Source: Bifidobacteriaceae bacterium (GTDB taxonomy: Bacteria; Actinomycetota; Actinomycetes; Actinomycetales; WQXJ01). Taken from it: a stretch of DNA of 55,319 bases. Shown here in pieces: positions 40,289-48,465 of this stretch. Location: contig JAISXH010000053.1 in NCBI GenBank assembly GCA_031270825.1, positions 1 to 55,319 on the forward strand, given 5' to 3'. Numbering within the stretch: position 1 is the stretch's first letter; each line of letters begins with the position of its first letter. A model generated the notes under the pieces. It ran no database searches. It was not told the DNA's origin and saw nothing but the letters and a program-made list of their open reading frames with translations. The position numbers were made by a program, and so were the translations under genes.

Positions 40289-42748
40289 CTATCCGTCCGC
40301 TCTGTCCGCACCGCAAGCACTGCCCTTCCCGCAAGCACTGCCCTTCCCGCAAGCACGACCCGCGCCGCTCACGCTGTCAGCGCCAGCTAAACAGCATGGG
40401 CCGTCTGCGGCCTTGGGGGCGGCCAATTCGCCGAGGCGCTCCAGTTTCAACCTGATGCGGTCGTTGAGCAGCGGTCCACGTTCCGGGTCAACCCTGGCCG
40501 GAGGTATCACCACCGGATGTTTGTGGACCGGATCGATTTCGGCTCTCCAGCGGTCGGGATTGTCCCGTCCGGGATACCAGGGCGTGCCGTCCGCCAGCTT
40601 CATCGCCGGTTCCAATATCCGGTGATGTTGATGACACGCCAACACCAATTTGTCCAAGCGGGTAGGGCAGCCGCACGCCCATTTGTCCAGGTGGTGCGCC
40701 TCGCAGCCGTCCGGGCCGATCCCGCACGCCGGAAAACAGCAGCCGCCGTCGCGTTCGTTCAGCGCCAACCGAATCGCCGGCGGTATCGCCCTGGTGGCCC
40801 GGCCCACGTCCAAAGGCTCGCCCATCGACCCGACCAGCATGGCGACCCATTCCGCGTCGCAGCCGGCCAAGTCGACCGCCTCGGGAGCCAACACCTCGTC
40901 GGTGTCTTGAAGAAGCGCCCCCGGTGAAGTCGCGCCCCCGCCCCGACAATCCGAACCACCGCCGTCCCGGGCCCGAACACCCGAACCACCGCCATCGCGG
41001 GCCCGACCATCCGTGTGATCACCGTCCCGGGCCCGAGCACCCGAACCACCGCCGTCGCGGGCCCGACCGCCCGAATGACCCCCATCGCACGCTAGGCCAC
41101 ACGAACCATCGCCGTCTCGCGCTCCGGCACCCGCACCGTCGCCGTCCCGGGCCCGACCGCCCGAATCGTCGCCGTCGCGGGCCCGAACACCCGAACAGTC
41201 GCCGCCTTGGGCCCGACCGCCCGAACAGTCAGAGGTCAGGCAATCGCCGTCCCGGGCCCGGCCGCCTAGCTCCGCGGCTTCGGCGTTCCTGCCCGAGGTC
41301 CGGCCGCCGGCCGGACCGCTCCGGGCGGCGCCGGGCGGCCGCTTGAACGCCGCCAACTGGTCGGCGGTCATTGTGATCACGAACCGGGCGGGTTTGCCCG
41401 CCTGCGGCGGCGCCCCGTCACGGGGGTAGTGGTCCACGACCGAGGCCAACGCGTCCATCATCGACGCGGCCAAAGACTCGCCCGCCGTCCCGCCGACGTT
41501 GGAGGGATCCCACAACCGGCCGTTTAGGCCCGAGCCGCCGTTGTCCGGGTCGGTCCGCGCGCGGCGAGTCGCCGCCGCGGCCGCGGCCAGCCGTTTCCTT
41601 ATCCTCACGCCCACCTCGATAGGGCACCGGCCCGAGATCACCATCGCCTGGCCGTCCGGCTTCAACGACAAGAACCGCTCCCGATGGGCGCGTTCGTGCT
41701 CTCGGTTCAACTGGTCGGCCCGGTCCCCGCCCACACCGGCCTTCCGGCGGGCCTGATCCACCAACTGGCGGGCCTTGCGGCCCAACGCCCTGGCGCCCAA
41801 CTGGTCGGCCTGGCCGACCAACACCGCCTGCGCCTCCCGGAGAGCCTTGTCGCCCAATTCCCCGGCCGGGAAATCCCGCAGCTCCTTGGCACAGGCCTCC
41901 GCCTGCGCAGGCGCGACCACACCCTGTTGCGCGGCCCGGTTCACGATTTCAAACGGCCTCAGCATCTCGCCGTGCCGGACCAGCCTCTTGGCCTGACCGG
42001 CCGGCAGGTTCTCCGACGCCCGCAAATGCGACTCCACATCCAGGCCTTCGCCCTTGACCGCCGCGCCCCGACGCCGGACTTCCTCCGTCACCGCCGCCGA
42101 CAACGACTCCGACCGCTTCGACACCCGCACGAGCGCGTCCAGACAAGCCAACAACAGCTCAGGCGCGAACCCGGACCGGTCCTTCAGCGCGAACCGCGAC
42201 AAGCCGTCCAAACACGCCAGCAGATCCCGATCAGCCACGACCGGCGCGCCACCAGCGGCGCCCGCGGCGGACGCACTGGGCAGGGAACGCCCTGCGGCGC
42301 TCGTCGCGCGTGCCCCACCAGCCGCCGCGCCAGCGGCCCAGCCACTCGCCACACCACCAGCCGCCGAGCCAGTGGCCGAGCCAGTGGCCGATCCAGTGGC
42401 CGATCCAGTGGCCGCGCCACTCGCCCAGCCGCCCGCCACACCACCAGCCGCCGGGCCGACGCCGTCGGCCCCATCGACGCGGGCGGCCACGGCGGCAAGG
42501 CTCGCGCGCCTGTCTGTCCCGACCCCGTCAGCCCTGTCCGGGCCACGCGACCCGGCGTCGGCCGCGCGCGGGTCCGCAGGCCGGTCGCCGACGGTCCTCG
42601 CCCCGCCATCCAGCCAGTCGGCCAGCGGTGTCAAGACCGCTCTCCCCATGGTCATCCCGCAGTCCCGGGCGGTGCGCCGAATAGATAACCTGCCGCACTT
42701 TTCGACGGAATGAAGTAACTGTTTGAATGTGGTACATCCATACGGCAA
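40289..42748 (-). CDS. DUF222 / HNH endonuclease (13E12-repeat family) with repeat expansions
   Basis: An 819-residue member of the actinobacterial DUF222-HNH family, multi-copy genes linked to mobile 13E12-type elements. DUF222 covers about residues 160-450. The HNH nuclease is near 660-730: C-C-F-P-A-C-G-I-G-P-D-G-C-E-A-H-H-L-D-K-W, then L-V-L-A-C-H-Q-H-H-R-I. Two low-complexity blocks are striking: A-T-G-S repeats near residue 110, and about fifteen R-A-R-D-G-x-G/D-S-G units around 500-615. Typical members are 400-550 residues. The start is uncertain; ATG 42655 (M-T-M-G-R-A-V) is an alternative. It separates dapE from dapD. Confidence 0.88.
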   Translation of the reverse strand: MPYGCTTFKQLLHSVEKCGRLSIRRTARDCGMTMGRAVLTPLADWLDGGARTVGDRPADPRAADAGSRGPDRADGVGTDRRASLAAVAARVDGADGVGPAAGGVAGGWASGAATGSATGSATGSATGSAAGGVASGWAAGAAAGGARATSAAGRSLPSASAAGAAGGAPVVADRDLLACLDGLSRFALKDRSGFAPELLLACLDALVRVSKRSESLSAAVTEEVRRRGAAVKGEGLDVESHLRASENLPAGQAKRLVRHGEMLRPFEIVNRAAQQGVVAPAQAEACAKELRDFPAGELGDKALREAQAVLVGQADQLGARALGRKARQLVDQARRKAGVGGDRADQLNREHERAHRERFLSLKPDGQAMVISGRCPIEVGVRIRKRLAAAAAATRRARTDPDNGGSGLNGRLWDPSNVGGTAGESLAASMMDALASVVDHYPRDGAPPQAGKPARFVITMTADQLAAFKRPPGAARSGPAGGRTSGRNAEAAELGGRARDGDCLTSDCSGGRAQGGDCSGVRARDGDDSGGRARDGDGAGAGARDGDGSCGLACDGGHSGGRARDGGGSGARARDGDHTDGRARDGGGSGVRARDGGGSDCRGGGATSPGALLQDTDEVLAPEAVDLAGCDAEWVAMLVGSMGEPLDVGRATRAIPPAIRLALNERDGGCCFPACGIGPDGCEAHHLDKWACGCPTRLDKLVLACHQHHRILEPAMKLADGTPWYPGRDNPDRWRAEIDPVHKHPVVIPPARVDPERGPLLNDRIRLKLERLGELAAPKAADGPCCLAGADSVSGAGRACGKGSACGKGSACGADRADG
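40925..41270 (-). repeat. Decapeptide-coding tandem repeats inside the HNH gene
   Basis: Units of 24-30 bases such as CCGTCCCGGGCCCGA recur about a dozen times and encode R-A-R-D-G-D/G-G/D-S-G-G/V. They lie between the DUF222 domain and the HNH nuclease, lengthening the linker. A second, shorter array (CCAGTGGCCGA units, about 42368-42415) lies near the N-terminus. Confidence 0.8.
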
Positions 42749-43513
42749 TACTACTATCGGCGGCGCCCGGAGTCAACAGATTTCGGCCAGAAAAACACGC
42801 CCAGAGCATGACGCGACTCGCCGGCCGGATCGCGCCAAGTCGACCCGCAACCGCAACCGCAACCGCAGGGCCACCGTCCCAGCCTCCGACCGGCAGCCCC
42901 TGCCGGCCACCGGCCCACGACCCCTTCCCGGCCGCTGGGCGACGCCCCGGCCCGCATCCCGAACAAGGAGCCCGGGGCGAGGCCCCCGCGCGACCCTGCC
43001 CCGGTGTCGCGCGGCACAGCGTCGCGCGGCACAGCGTCGCGAAGCGCAGACCTCGACCCCCGCCACGGCAAGCTCAACGGCGACCGCCACAAGATCGACA
43101 GGGAACCAAACGGCATCGTCAGCCACAGCACCAACCTAGACGGGAGGTCTGACAGCGACTCGTGAGGTCGGCCAGCCGACAACGCGGCCACCTCACACTG
43201 ATCGGCCACGCGCTAACACGGGTGCACCACGACCGTGATCGATCCCGCCCAGACCGGCAGGCGCGGGTCACACCCAACTCACCCACGCCGACACTTCCGG
43301 CCCATCCAGACGGACCCAACAGGCCACGGCCCCGCGATCCGGGCCGTCCCAACACGCCCACCCCACAACACAGACCGACCCGACAAGCGACATCCCACCG
43401 GACCACACCCCGACACCCGCCACCTCCGCTCCTCCAACCGCTCACCGCCACCGCCACCGCGTAGTTCGACCGGACGGGCCCGATCAGTAGGCCTGCGGCT
43501 AGTCTGTTGGCCC
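42749..43513. other. 765-bp gap upstream of dapD, low complexity, no recognised gene
   Basis: The first ~60 bases are AT-rich for this genome and probably hold the HNH promoter. After that come CAACCG repeats (about 42846-42865), an exact 15-bp tandem (43006-43035, GTCGCGCGGCACAGC), and a CA/CC-rich stretch 43240-43450 encoding only Pro/Thr/Arg. Several frames are open but none resembles a family. The dapD promoter should lie close to 43500. Confidence 0.5.
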
Positions 43514-44521
43514 ATGAGCGAACGTGTCGCCTGGGGCGCAGGCCTGGCCTGGACCACTCCTAAAGGAAATGCGCTGGACTTCTGGTGCCCCGAACCGCAC
43601 TTGGGCCAGGCTCCCGGCAACGGGCAGCCGTGGCCGGGCGCGGCCGGGTTGGCTGAACTCGCCGGCGAGGACCCGGTCCGCCTGCTCAGTCGCCGCGTCT
43701 GCCAGATCGCCATCGACCTGGACGCTCCGCCTGCCCGCGCCGAGGACGCCTACCTGCGCCTGCAGCTCCTCTCGCACCGCCTGGTGGCGCCCAACCAGCT
43801 CAATTTGGAGGGCATTTTCGGCGTCCTGGCGAATGTGGTCTGGACCAGCGCCGGCCCCTGCCAGCCAACCGGCTTCGAGCAGACTCGGGCGCGGCTCGAA
43901 CTGGCCGGGCGCGGCCCGGTACGGGTTTACGGAGTGGACAAGTTCCCAGCCATGACCGACTACGTGGTGCCCACCGGAGTCCGGATCGCCGATTCGGCCA
44001 GAGTCCGGCTGGGCGCCTATCTGGCGCCCGGCACCACCGTGATGCACGAGGGGTTTGTTAATTTCAACGCCGGAACCCTGGGTGAATCGATGGTTGAGGG
44101 GCGCGTGTCCCAAGGCGTCACGGTGGCGGACGGCGCCGATATTGGCGGCGGCGCTTCGATCATGGGCACGTTGTCCGGCGGCGGCCGCTCCCGGATCACG
44201 ATCGGCCCGCGCTCGTTGATCGGCGCGAACGCCGGGATCGGCATCTCCTTGGGGGCTGACTGCGTGGTCGAGGCCGGTCTGTACGTCACCGCCGGCACCA
44301 AGGTGACAGTCCTGTCCGCCGCCGATGCCGCCCGGCCGCCTCATGCCAGCACCACCGCCAATCCCGGCGCCCAGTCGACAGCCCGCGTGGTCAAGGCGGC
44401 CGAGCTGTCCGGCCAGGACGGCTGGTTGTTCCGCCGCAACTCCTTGACCGGCACAGTGGAGGCTGTCCCCCGGGGGACAGCCCATGGCCCGCTGCTCAAC
44501 GCCGCCCTGCATAGCAACTAG
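43514..44521 (+). CDS. dapD: Tetrahydrodipicolinate N-succinyltransferase (actinobacterial type)
   Basis: A 335-residue hexapeptide-repeat acyltransferase adding succinate to tetrahydrodipicolinate, the committed step towards meso-diaminopimelate. The left-handed helix region is about 170-290 (Y-V-V-P-T-G-V-R-I, R-V-R-L-G-A-Y-L-A-P-G-T-T-V-M-H-E-G-F-V, G-G-G-A-S-I-M-G-T-L-S-G-G). This is the Mg-dependent class of Rv1201c. It starts at ATG 43514 and is divergent from dapE across the HNH gene. Near its 3' end (44461-44482) the code contains a perfect 22-bp palindrome. Confidence 0.94.
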   Translation: MSERVAWGAGLAWTTPKGNALDFWCPEPHLGQAPGNGQPWPGAAGLAELAGEDPVRLLSRRVCQIAIDLDAPPARAEDAYLRLQLLSHRLVAPNQLNLEGIFGVLANVVWTSAGPCQPTGFEQTRARLELAGRGPVRVYGVDKFPAMTDYVVPTGVRIADSARVRLGAYLAPGTTVMHEGFVNFNAGTLGESMVEGRVSQGVTVADGADIGGGASIMGTLSGGGRSRITIGPRSLIGANAGIGISLGADCVVEAGLYVTAGTKVTVLSAADAARPPHASTTANPGAQSTARVVKAAELSGQDGWLFRRNSLTGTVEAVPRGTAHGPLLNAALHSN

Positions 44522-44774
44522 CCCATCACCGTGAAACCTCGATCCACCGATAACCGCTACAGCCAGGAGCGCCAGGCGCCTACGACGGGCCTGTCTGAGC
44601 TGCGATGGCAGGCTCGCGGCCGGTCGGGCCGGTCGGGCTGGTCAGCGGCGGCCAGCGCGCCTGTCTGGACAGGCGCAGTGAGCGAGAATCAGCCGATCGA
44701 AGTGACAACCCTTTCCCAGACCCCGATGCCGCCCAGCGGCATCGCGAACGCCGAGAACCGACAGGCTCACCCAG

Positions 44775-45761
44775 TTGGCAAGACCAGCATCTAAGCGCCG
44801 GTCGGCGCACGGCCGTGCCGGCCAGCGACCCCGCCGCCAGCCGTTGACGATCGCGTTGGCAACCCTGGTCGGCCTGCTGATCGTGGGCGGCGGCGCCTTC
44901 GCCGCCGTGAATCGCTGGCTGACCGGGTCCCCGGCCCCTTCCCCAGCTGCCATCACCCAGCGCTGCACCGCCACCACCGACGCCGGGGTGGCCCGCCTGA
45001 GCCCGGAGCAAACCGCCAATGCGGCCCTGATCGCCGCCGTTGGGCAGGCCCGCGGCCTGAGCGCTCGCGCGGTCACGATCGCCCTGGCCACAGCCATGCA
45101 GGAGTCCAAGCTCCGGAACCTGGATTATGGCGACCGCGACTCGCTGGGCCTGTTCCAGCAGCGGCCCTCTCAGGACTGGGGCACGCCGGAGCAGATCATG
45201 GACCCGCTCTATTCCGCCGGCGAGTTCTACAATGAGCTCGTCAAAGTGCCAGATTTCGAGACCATGCCGATCACCGAGGCCGCCCAGGCCGTCCAGCGCT
45301 CCGCCTACCCTGAGGCCTATGCCAAGCACGAGGACGCCGCCCGCTCTTTCGCCTCGACCCTGACCGGGCACTCCCCCGCCGGCCTGGTCTGCAGGCTGCG
45401 CCCGGCGGCCGAATCCCTCAGCGCCGGTGGCTTTGTAAGCGTCTTCCGCGCCGAATGGGGCGACATCCCAGCCGATCGGGTCACCTTCAGCGAGGCCAGT
45501 CCCGGGGTGGCCGAGCCGTCTGTGGGGGACGATGCCGCCACGCCAGTCACGCCGGCGACCGTCACTTTACGCGCAGAGACTCCCACCCAAGCTTGGGCTT
45601 ACGCCCAATGGTCGGTTGCCAAAGCGGACCAACTCGGCGTCGAGTCGGTCACCGTCGCCGGTCAGCGATGGCAACGATCGACCGGCGCCTGGGAAAGCGC
45701 CCCCAGCCCGACCGGCGCCGATGCTGGAACCCGTGACGGCGTCATCGTGCGCCTGGCTTGA
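44775..45761 (+). CDS. Exported or membrane-anchored lysozyme-fold protein
   Basis: A 328-residue protein with a basic N-terminus, a membrane helix at about residues 24-45 (A-L-A-T-L-V-G-L-L-I-V-G-G-G-A-F-A), then a lysozyme-like domain at about 75-190. There A-L-A-T-A-M-Q-E-S-K-L-R-N-L places a catalytic-type Glu, followed by S-L-G-L-F-Q-Q-R-P-S-Q-D-W-G. This is common in actinobacterial wall hydrolases, sometimes mislabelled heavy-metal transporters. The C-terminal ~90 residues are a small alpha/beta domain (A-W-A-Y-A-Q-W-S-V-A-K). TTG 44775 is the only plausible start before the helix. Its last codons are repeated 72 bases downstream. Confidence 0.75.
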   Translation: MARPASKRRSAHGRAGQRPRRQPLTIALATLVGLLIVGGGAFAAVNRWLTGSPAPSPAAITQRCTATTDAGVARLSPEQTANAALIAAVGQARGLSARAVTIALATAMQESKLRNLDYGDRDSLGLFQQRPSQDWGTPEQIMDPLYSAGEFYNELVKVPDFETMPITEAAQAVQRSAYPEAYAKHEDAARSFASTLTGHSPAGLVCRLRPAAESLSAGGFVSVFRAEWGDIPADRVTFSEASPGVAEPSVGDDAATPVTPATVTLRAETPTQAWAYAQWSVAKADQLGVESVTVAGQRWQRSTGAWESAPSPTGADAGTRDGVIVRLA

Positions 45762-45845
45762 GATCCTTGCGGCCCGGGCGAACCTGAGCGGCGGGAGGGG
45801 GCGCCTCCTGGCGTCATCGTGCGCCTGGCTTGAAATCCTCGCGGC
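45738..45845. repeat. 36-bp direct repeat of the gene end, 36 bp apart
   Basis: 45738-45773 (last eight codons including the TGA of the lysozyme-like gene, plus twelve bases) recurs at 45810-45845 with two changes. The second copy lies just past the 3' end of the convergent GntR gene. It parallels the duplication at 32451/32512. Confidence 0.8.
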
Positions 45846-45858
45846 GCCCGGTCGTTGT

Positions 45859-46596
45859 TCAGGCCTCGACCACGGACTCGATGGTGTAGCGGTCGGCTCG
45901 GTAGACGTGGTCGCCGATCTCGCCTAGGAGGCCGGCCTGGTCGAACGCCTCGCGGTGCAGGGTCAGGCAGGCGGCGCCCTTCTTGACTCCGAGCAGCTCG
46001 GCGACCGCGGCGCTGGCCGCCACCGCGCCGATGCGCTGGCGCGCCCTGCGGAACTCGAGTCCTTGCGCTCGCAGAGCCGCGTAGAGGCCGTGGCTGGTCA
46101 GGGCCTCGGCGTCGAGTTCGAAGCGGCCCGGCAGCCAATTGTGCATCACGGCCAGCGGCCCGTCGGTGGTGGAGCGCAGCCGCGACACCTCCCACACCAC
46201 CTGTTCGGGAGCGAATGCCTGGGCCAGGTCTTCCGGAACGGGGCGGCGCTCCAGTGACAGAACTCGTGTGACCGGCCCTTCGCCCTCGGCCTCCAGGTAT
46301 TCATAGAGGCTGGTCAACGCCACTTTTCTGGTCAAGACCGGTTTGATCACGCGGGTGCCGACGCCTCGTTGCCGCTCTAGGAAACCGGCGTCCGCCAGCG
46401 CGCTGAGGGCTTGGCGCATAGTTGGCCGGGACAGCCCGAACCGTGCCGCCAGCACCACCTCATTGGGCAGGAATGAGCCGATCGGCAGATCGCCGGCGCG
46501 AATAGCGGCTTCCAAGGCCGTGGCCACCTGGTGGTACAGCGGCACCGGCGAACTGCGGTCGACGCGAATGCCGGCATACGGATCGGCGGCGCCCAT
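45859..46596 (-). CDS. GntR-family regulator (HutC/UTRA subfamily)
   Basis: A 245-residue regulator. The winged helix spans about residues 12-80 (P-L-Y-H-Q-V-A-T-A-L-E, L-P-N-E-V-V-L-A-A-R-F-G-L-S-R-P-T-M-R-Q-A-L, Q-R-G-V-G-T-R-V). The UTRA effector domain is about 95-240 and includes A-V-M-H-N-W-L-P and Y-R-A-D-R-Y-T-I-E. Divergent from the methylmalonate-semialdehyde-type dehydrogenase gene, it likely represses it; inositol, valine or a sugar derivative are possible effectors. A TGTCCG/CGGACA inverted repeat lies 30-55 bases upstream of its ATG. Confidence 0.88.
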   Translation of the reverse strand: MGAADPYAGIRVDRSSPVPLYHQVATALEAAIRAGDLPIGSFLPNEVVLAARFGLSRPTMRQALSALADAGFLERQRGVGTRVIKPVLTRKVALTSLYEYLEAEGEGPVTRVLSLERRPVPEDLAQAFAPEQVVWEVSRLRSTTDGPLAVMHNWLPGRFELDAEALTSHGLYAALRAQGLEFRRARQRIGAVAASAAVAELLGVKKGAACLTLHREAFDQAGLLGEIGDHVYRADRYTIESVVEA

Positions 46597-46625
46597 TTCC
46601 CCCTCTTCAGCAAGAACGACAAGGT

Positions 46626-46651
46626 TGTCCGCACATTATGACAGCCGGACA
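46626..46651. promoter_or_regulatory. Inverted repeat in the GntR-dehydrogenase promoter region
   Basis: TGTCCG (46626-46631) and CGGACA (46646-46651) are perfect inverted copies with a 14-base AT-richer spacer between the two divergent genes. A further GTCC-ATAT-GTCA-GGAC segment lies near 46737. Likely GntR operator by position. Confidence 0.4.
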
Positions 46652-46693
46652 CTCAGCTAAGGATGCCACCTCGACAACCAGACCTCCGGAAGC

Positions 46694-46721
46694 CGGAACC
46701 CGGAACCCGGAACCCGGAACC
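46694..46721. repeat. Four tandem CGGAACC heptamers
   Basis: An exact 7-bp unit repeated four times in the shared GntR-dehydrogenase promoter region, about 110 bases before the dehydrogenase ATG. Unit number could vary by slippage and change promoter spacing. Confidence 0.75.
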
Positions 46722-46827
46722 CGCCATGATACTATGTCCATATGTCAGGACTAATGCGCGGATTCGCCAGCCAGGCAGCGGCGCGTGCCGACGCCAAACC
46801 CGCCTGAGCCCAGGGAGGAACCCCCAG

Positions 46828-48318
46828 ATGCCAATCATCGGCCATTGGATCGACGGCCACACCACGGCCGCAGAGCAGACGGCCACTCAAGCGGTGTTCA
46901 ACCCGGCCACAGGCCAAGAAATAGCCCGGGTGGCCTTGGGTGACGCGGACGATGCCGCCCGGGCGATCGCCTCGGGCCAGGCCGCCTTCGCGCAGTGGTC
47001 GGACCAGTCGCTGGCAAGACGCGCCCAGGTCCTGTTCCGTTTCCGAGATCTCTTGGCGGCCAACGCCGAGGCGCTGGCCCGCGTCATCACGCGGGAACAG
47101 GGCAAGGTGCTCTCGGACGCGCGGGGCGAAGTCTCTCGCGGCCGCGAAGTGGTCGAATTCGCCTGCGGGCTGCCCAGCCAGCTCGCCGGATCCTTCTCCG
47201 ACCAGGCCGCCAGTGGAATCGACGTCTTCACCACCCGCGAGCCGCTGGGTGTGGTGGCGGGCATCACCCCGTTCAACTTCCCGGTGATGGTGCCGCTGTG
47301 GATGAGCCCGCTGGCGATCGCCGCCGGGAACACTTTCCTGCTCAAACCGTCCGAGCGCGACCCGTCAGCGTCTTTGCTGCTGGCGGACCTGTGGCGGCAG
47401 GCGGGCCTGCCGGACGGAGTGTTCAACGTGCTCCAAGGCTCCAAAGACGCCGTCGAGGCGATCTTGGCCCACCCCGATGTGCAGGCGGTCTCGTTCGTGG
47501 GCTCAACGCCGGTGGCGCGCCTAATCCACCAGACGGCATCGGCCAACGGGAAACGGGTCCAGGCGCTGGGAGGCGCCAAGAACCACGCCGTGGTGCTGGC
47601 GGACGCGAACCTCGAGGACGCCGCCAACCAATTGGCGGCGGCCGCCTTCGGCGCAGCGGGAGAGCGCTGCATGGCCTTGTCGGTGGCGGTCGTGGAGGAA
47701 TCCGTGGCCGATCAACTGCTGGACCAGTTGATCGCGAAGGCCAGGGCGGTCAAAGTCGCGCCCGGGGATCATCCCGGTGCCGAGATGGGCCCGGTGATCA
47801 CGCGCCAGGCCAAAGACAGGATCGAGGCTTTGATCGGCTCGGCCCAGGCCGAGGGCGCCCGCTTGGCGCTGGACGGTCGCGGCTATCAGGTCGAAGGCTT
47901 CGCGGAAGGCTTTTTCGTCGGGCCCACTGTGATCGACGACGCCAGCCCCGACCAGGCCATCTACCGCGAAGAGGTGTTCGGCCCGGTCATCGCGGTGGTC
48001 CGGGTGGCGGGCCTAGACCAGGCCATCGACCTGGTCAACGCCAGCCCCTACGGCAACGGCACAGCTATCTTCACACAGTCGGGAGGCGCCGCGCGGAGGT
48101 TCCGCCGCCGGGTCCACGTCGGCATGATCGGCGTCAACGTGCCCATCCCGGTCCCAGTCGCGTGGCACTCGTTCGGCGGCTGGAAGGACTCGCTCTTCGG
48201 CCAAAGCCATATCTACGGGCCCGAGGGATTCGCCTTCTACACCCGCGCCAAGGTGGTGACCGAACGCTGGCCGGCCGGCGCCTCCGCGGCCTCCTACCAC
48301 TTCACCGCCGAGCCCTAG
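46828..48318 (+). CDS. mmsA: CoA-acylating methylmalonate-semialdehyde dehydrogenase
   Basis: A 496-residue aldehyde dehydrogenase of the MmsA/IolA type, oxidising methylmalonate (or malonate) semialdehyde to propionyl- or acetyl-CoA with NAD. Diagnostic parts are G-V-V-A-G-I-T-P-F-N-F-P-V-M-V-P (Asn oxyanion site), L-G-G-A-K-N-H-A-V-V, the nucleophile in G-E-R-C-M-A-L-S-V, and G-S-H-like Q-S-H-I-Y-G-P-E-G-F-A-F-Y-T. GGGAGG precedes the ATG. Other valine or inositol catabolic genes are not adjacent. The TAG stop lies within the terminal inverted repeat of the structured element at 48313. Confidence 0.92.
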   Translation: MPIIGHWIDGHTTAAEQTATQAVFNPATGQEIARVALGDADDAARAIASGQAAFAQWSDQSLARRAQVLFRFRDLLAANAEALARVITREQGKVLSDARGEVSRGREVVEFACGLPSQLAGSFSDQAASGIDVFTTREPLGVVAGITPFNFPVMVPLWMSPLAIAAGNTFLLKPSERDPSASLLLADLWRQAGLPDGVFNVLQGSKDAVEAILAHPDVQAVSFVGSTPVARLIHQTASANGKRVQALGGAKNHAVVLADANLEDAANQLAAAAFGAAGERCMALSVAVVEESVADQLLDQLIAKARAVKVAPGDHPGAEMGPVITRQAKDRIEALIGSAQAEGARLALDGRGYQVEGFAEGFFVGPTVIDDASPDQAIYREEVFGPVIAVVRVAGLDQAIDLVNASPYGNGTAIFTQSGGAARRFRRRVHVGMIGVNVPIPVPVAWHSFGGWKDSLFGQSHIYGPEGFAFYTRAKVVTERWPAGASAASYHFTAEP

Positions 48319-48442
48319 CGAGCCCGAGAGTAGACCGGCTTCCTAGGGCCGAGGCAGCACCTACTGCCGCGTTTCCGCTGGTCAGCGTGCCGCTGCCCAG
48401 CGTCAACACGGTCGGAGCGTGACTATTCACCACGCTCATAGG
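48313..48442 (+). ncRNA. Candidate structured RNA or hairpin element, copy 2
   Basis: Second copy of the element at 12161-12288, here between the convergent mmsA and gltA genes. The first stem pairs 48313-48324 with 48337-48348; its outer pair is C-G where copy 1 has G-C, and another is G-C where copy 1 has A-T. The central CAGCG-TGC-CGCTG hairpin and a 7-bp GAGCGTG/CACGCTC stem (48414-48436) follow; the last loop differs completely from copy 1. The 5' arm includes the mmsA stop codon. It may act as a terminator here or be an inserted mobile element. Confidence 0.5.
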
Positions 48443-48465
48443 CAGAGTCCGTCGCCGGGCGCCAC

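Noticed and set aside
42773..43126. Genes in the dapD upstream gap
   Set aside because: All frames are low-complexity Arg/Pro/Ala with no family match or start signals.
44461..44482. Terminator for dapD
   Set aside because: It lies inside the coding sequence, has no loop and no T-tract.
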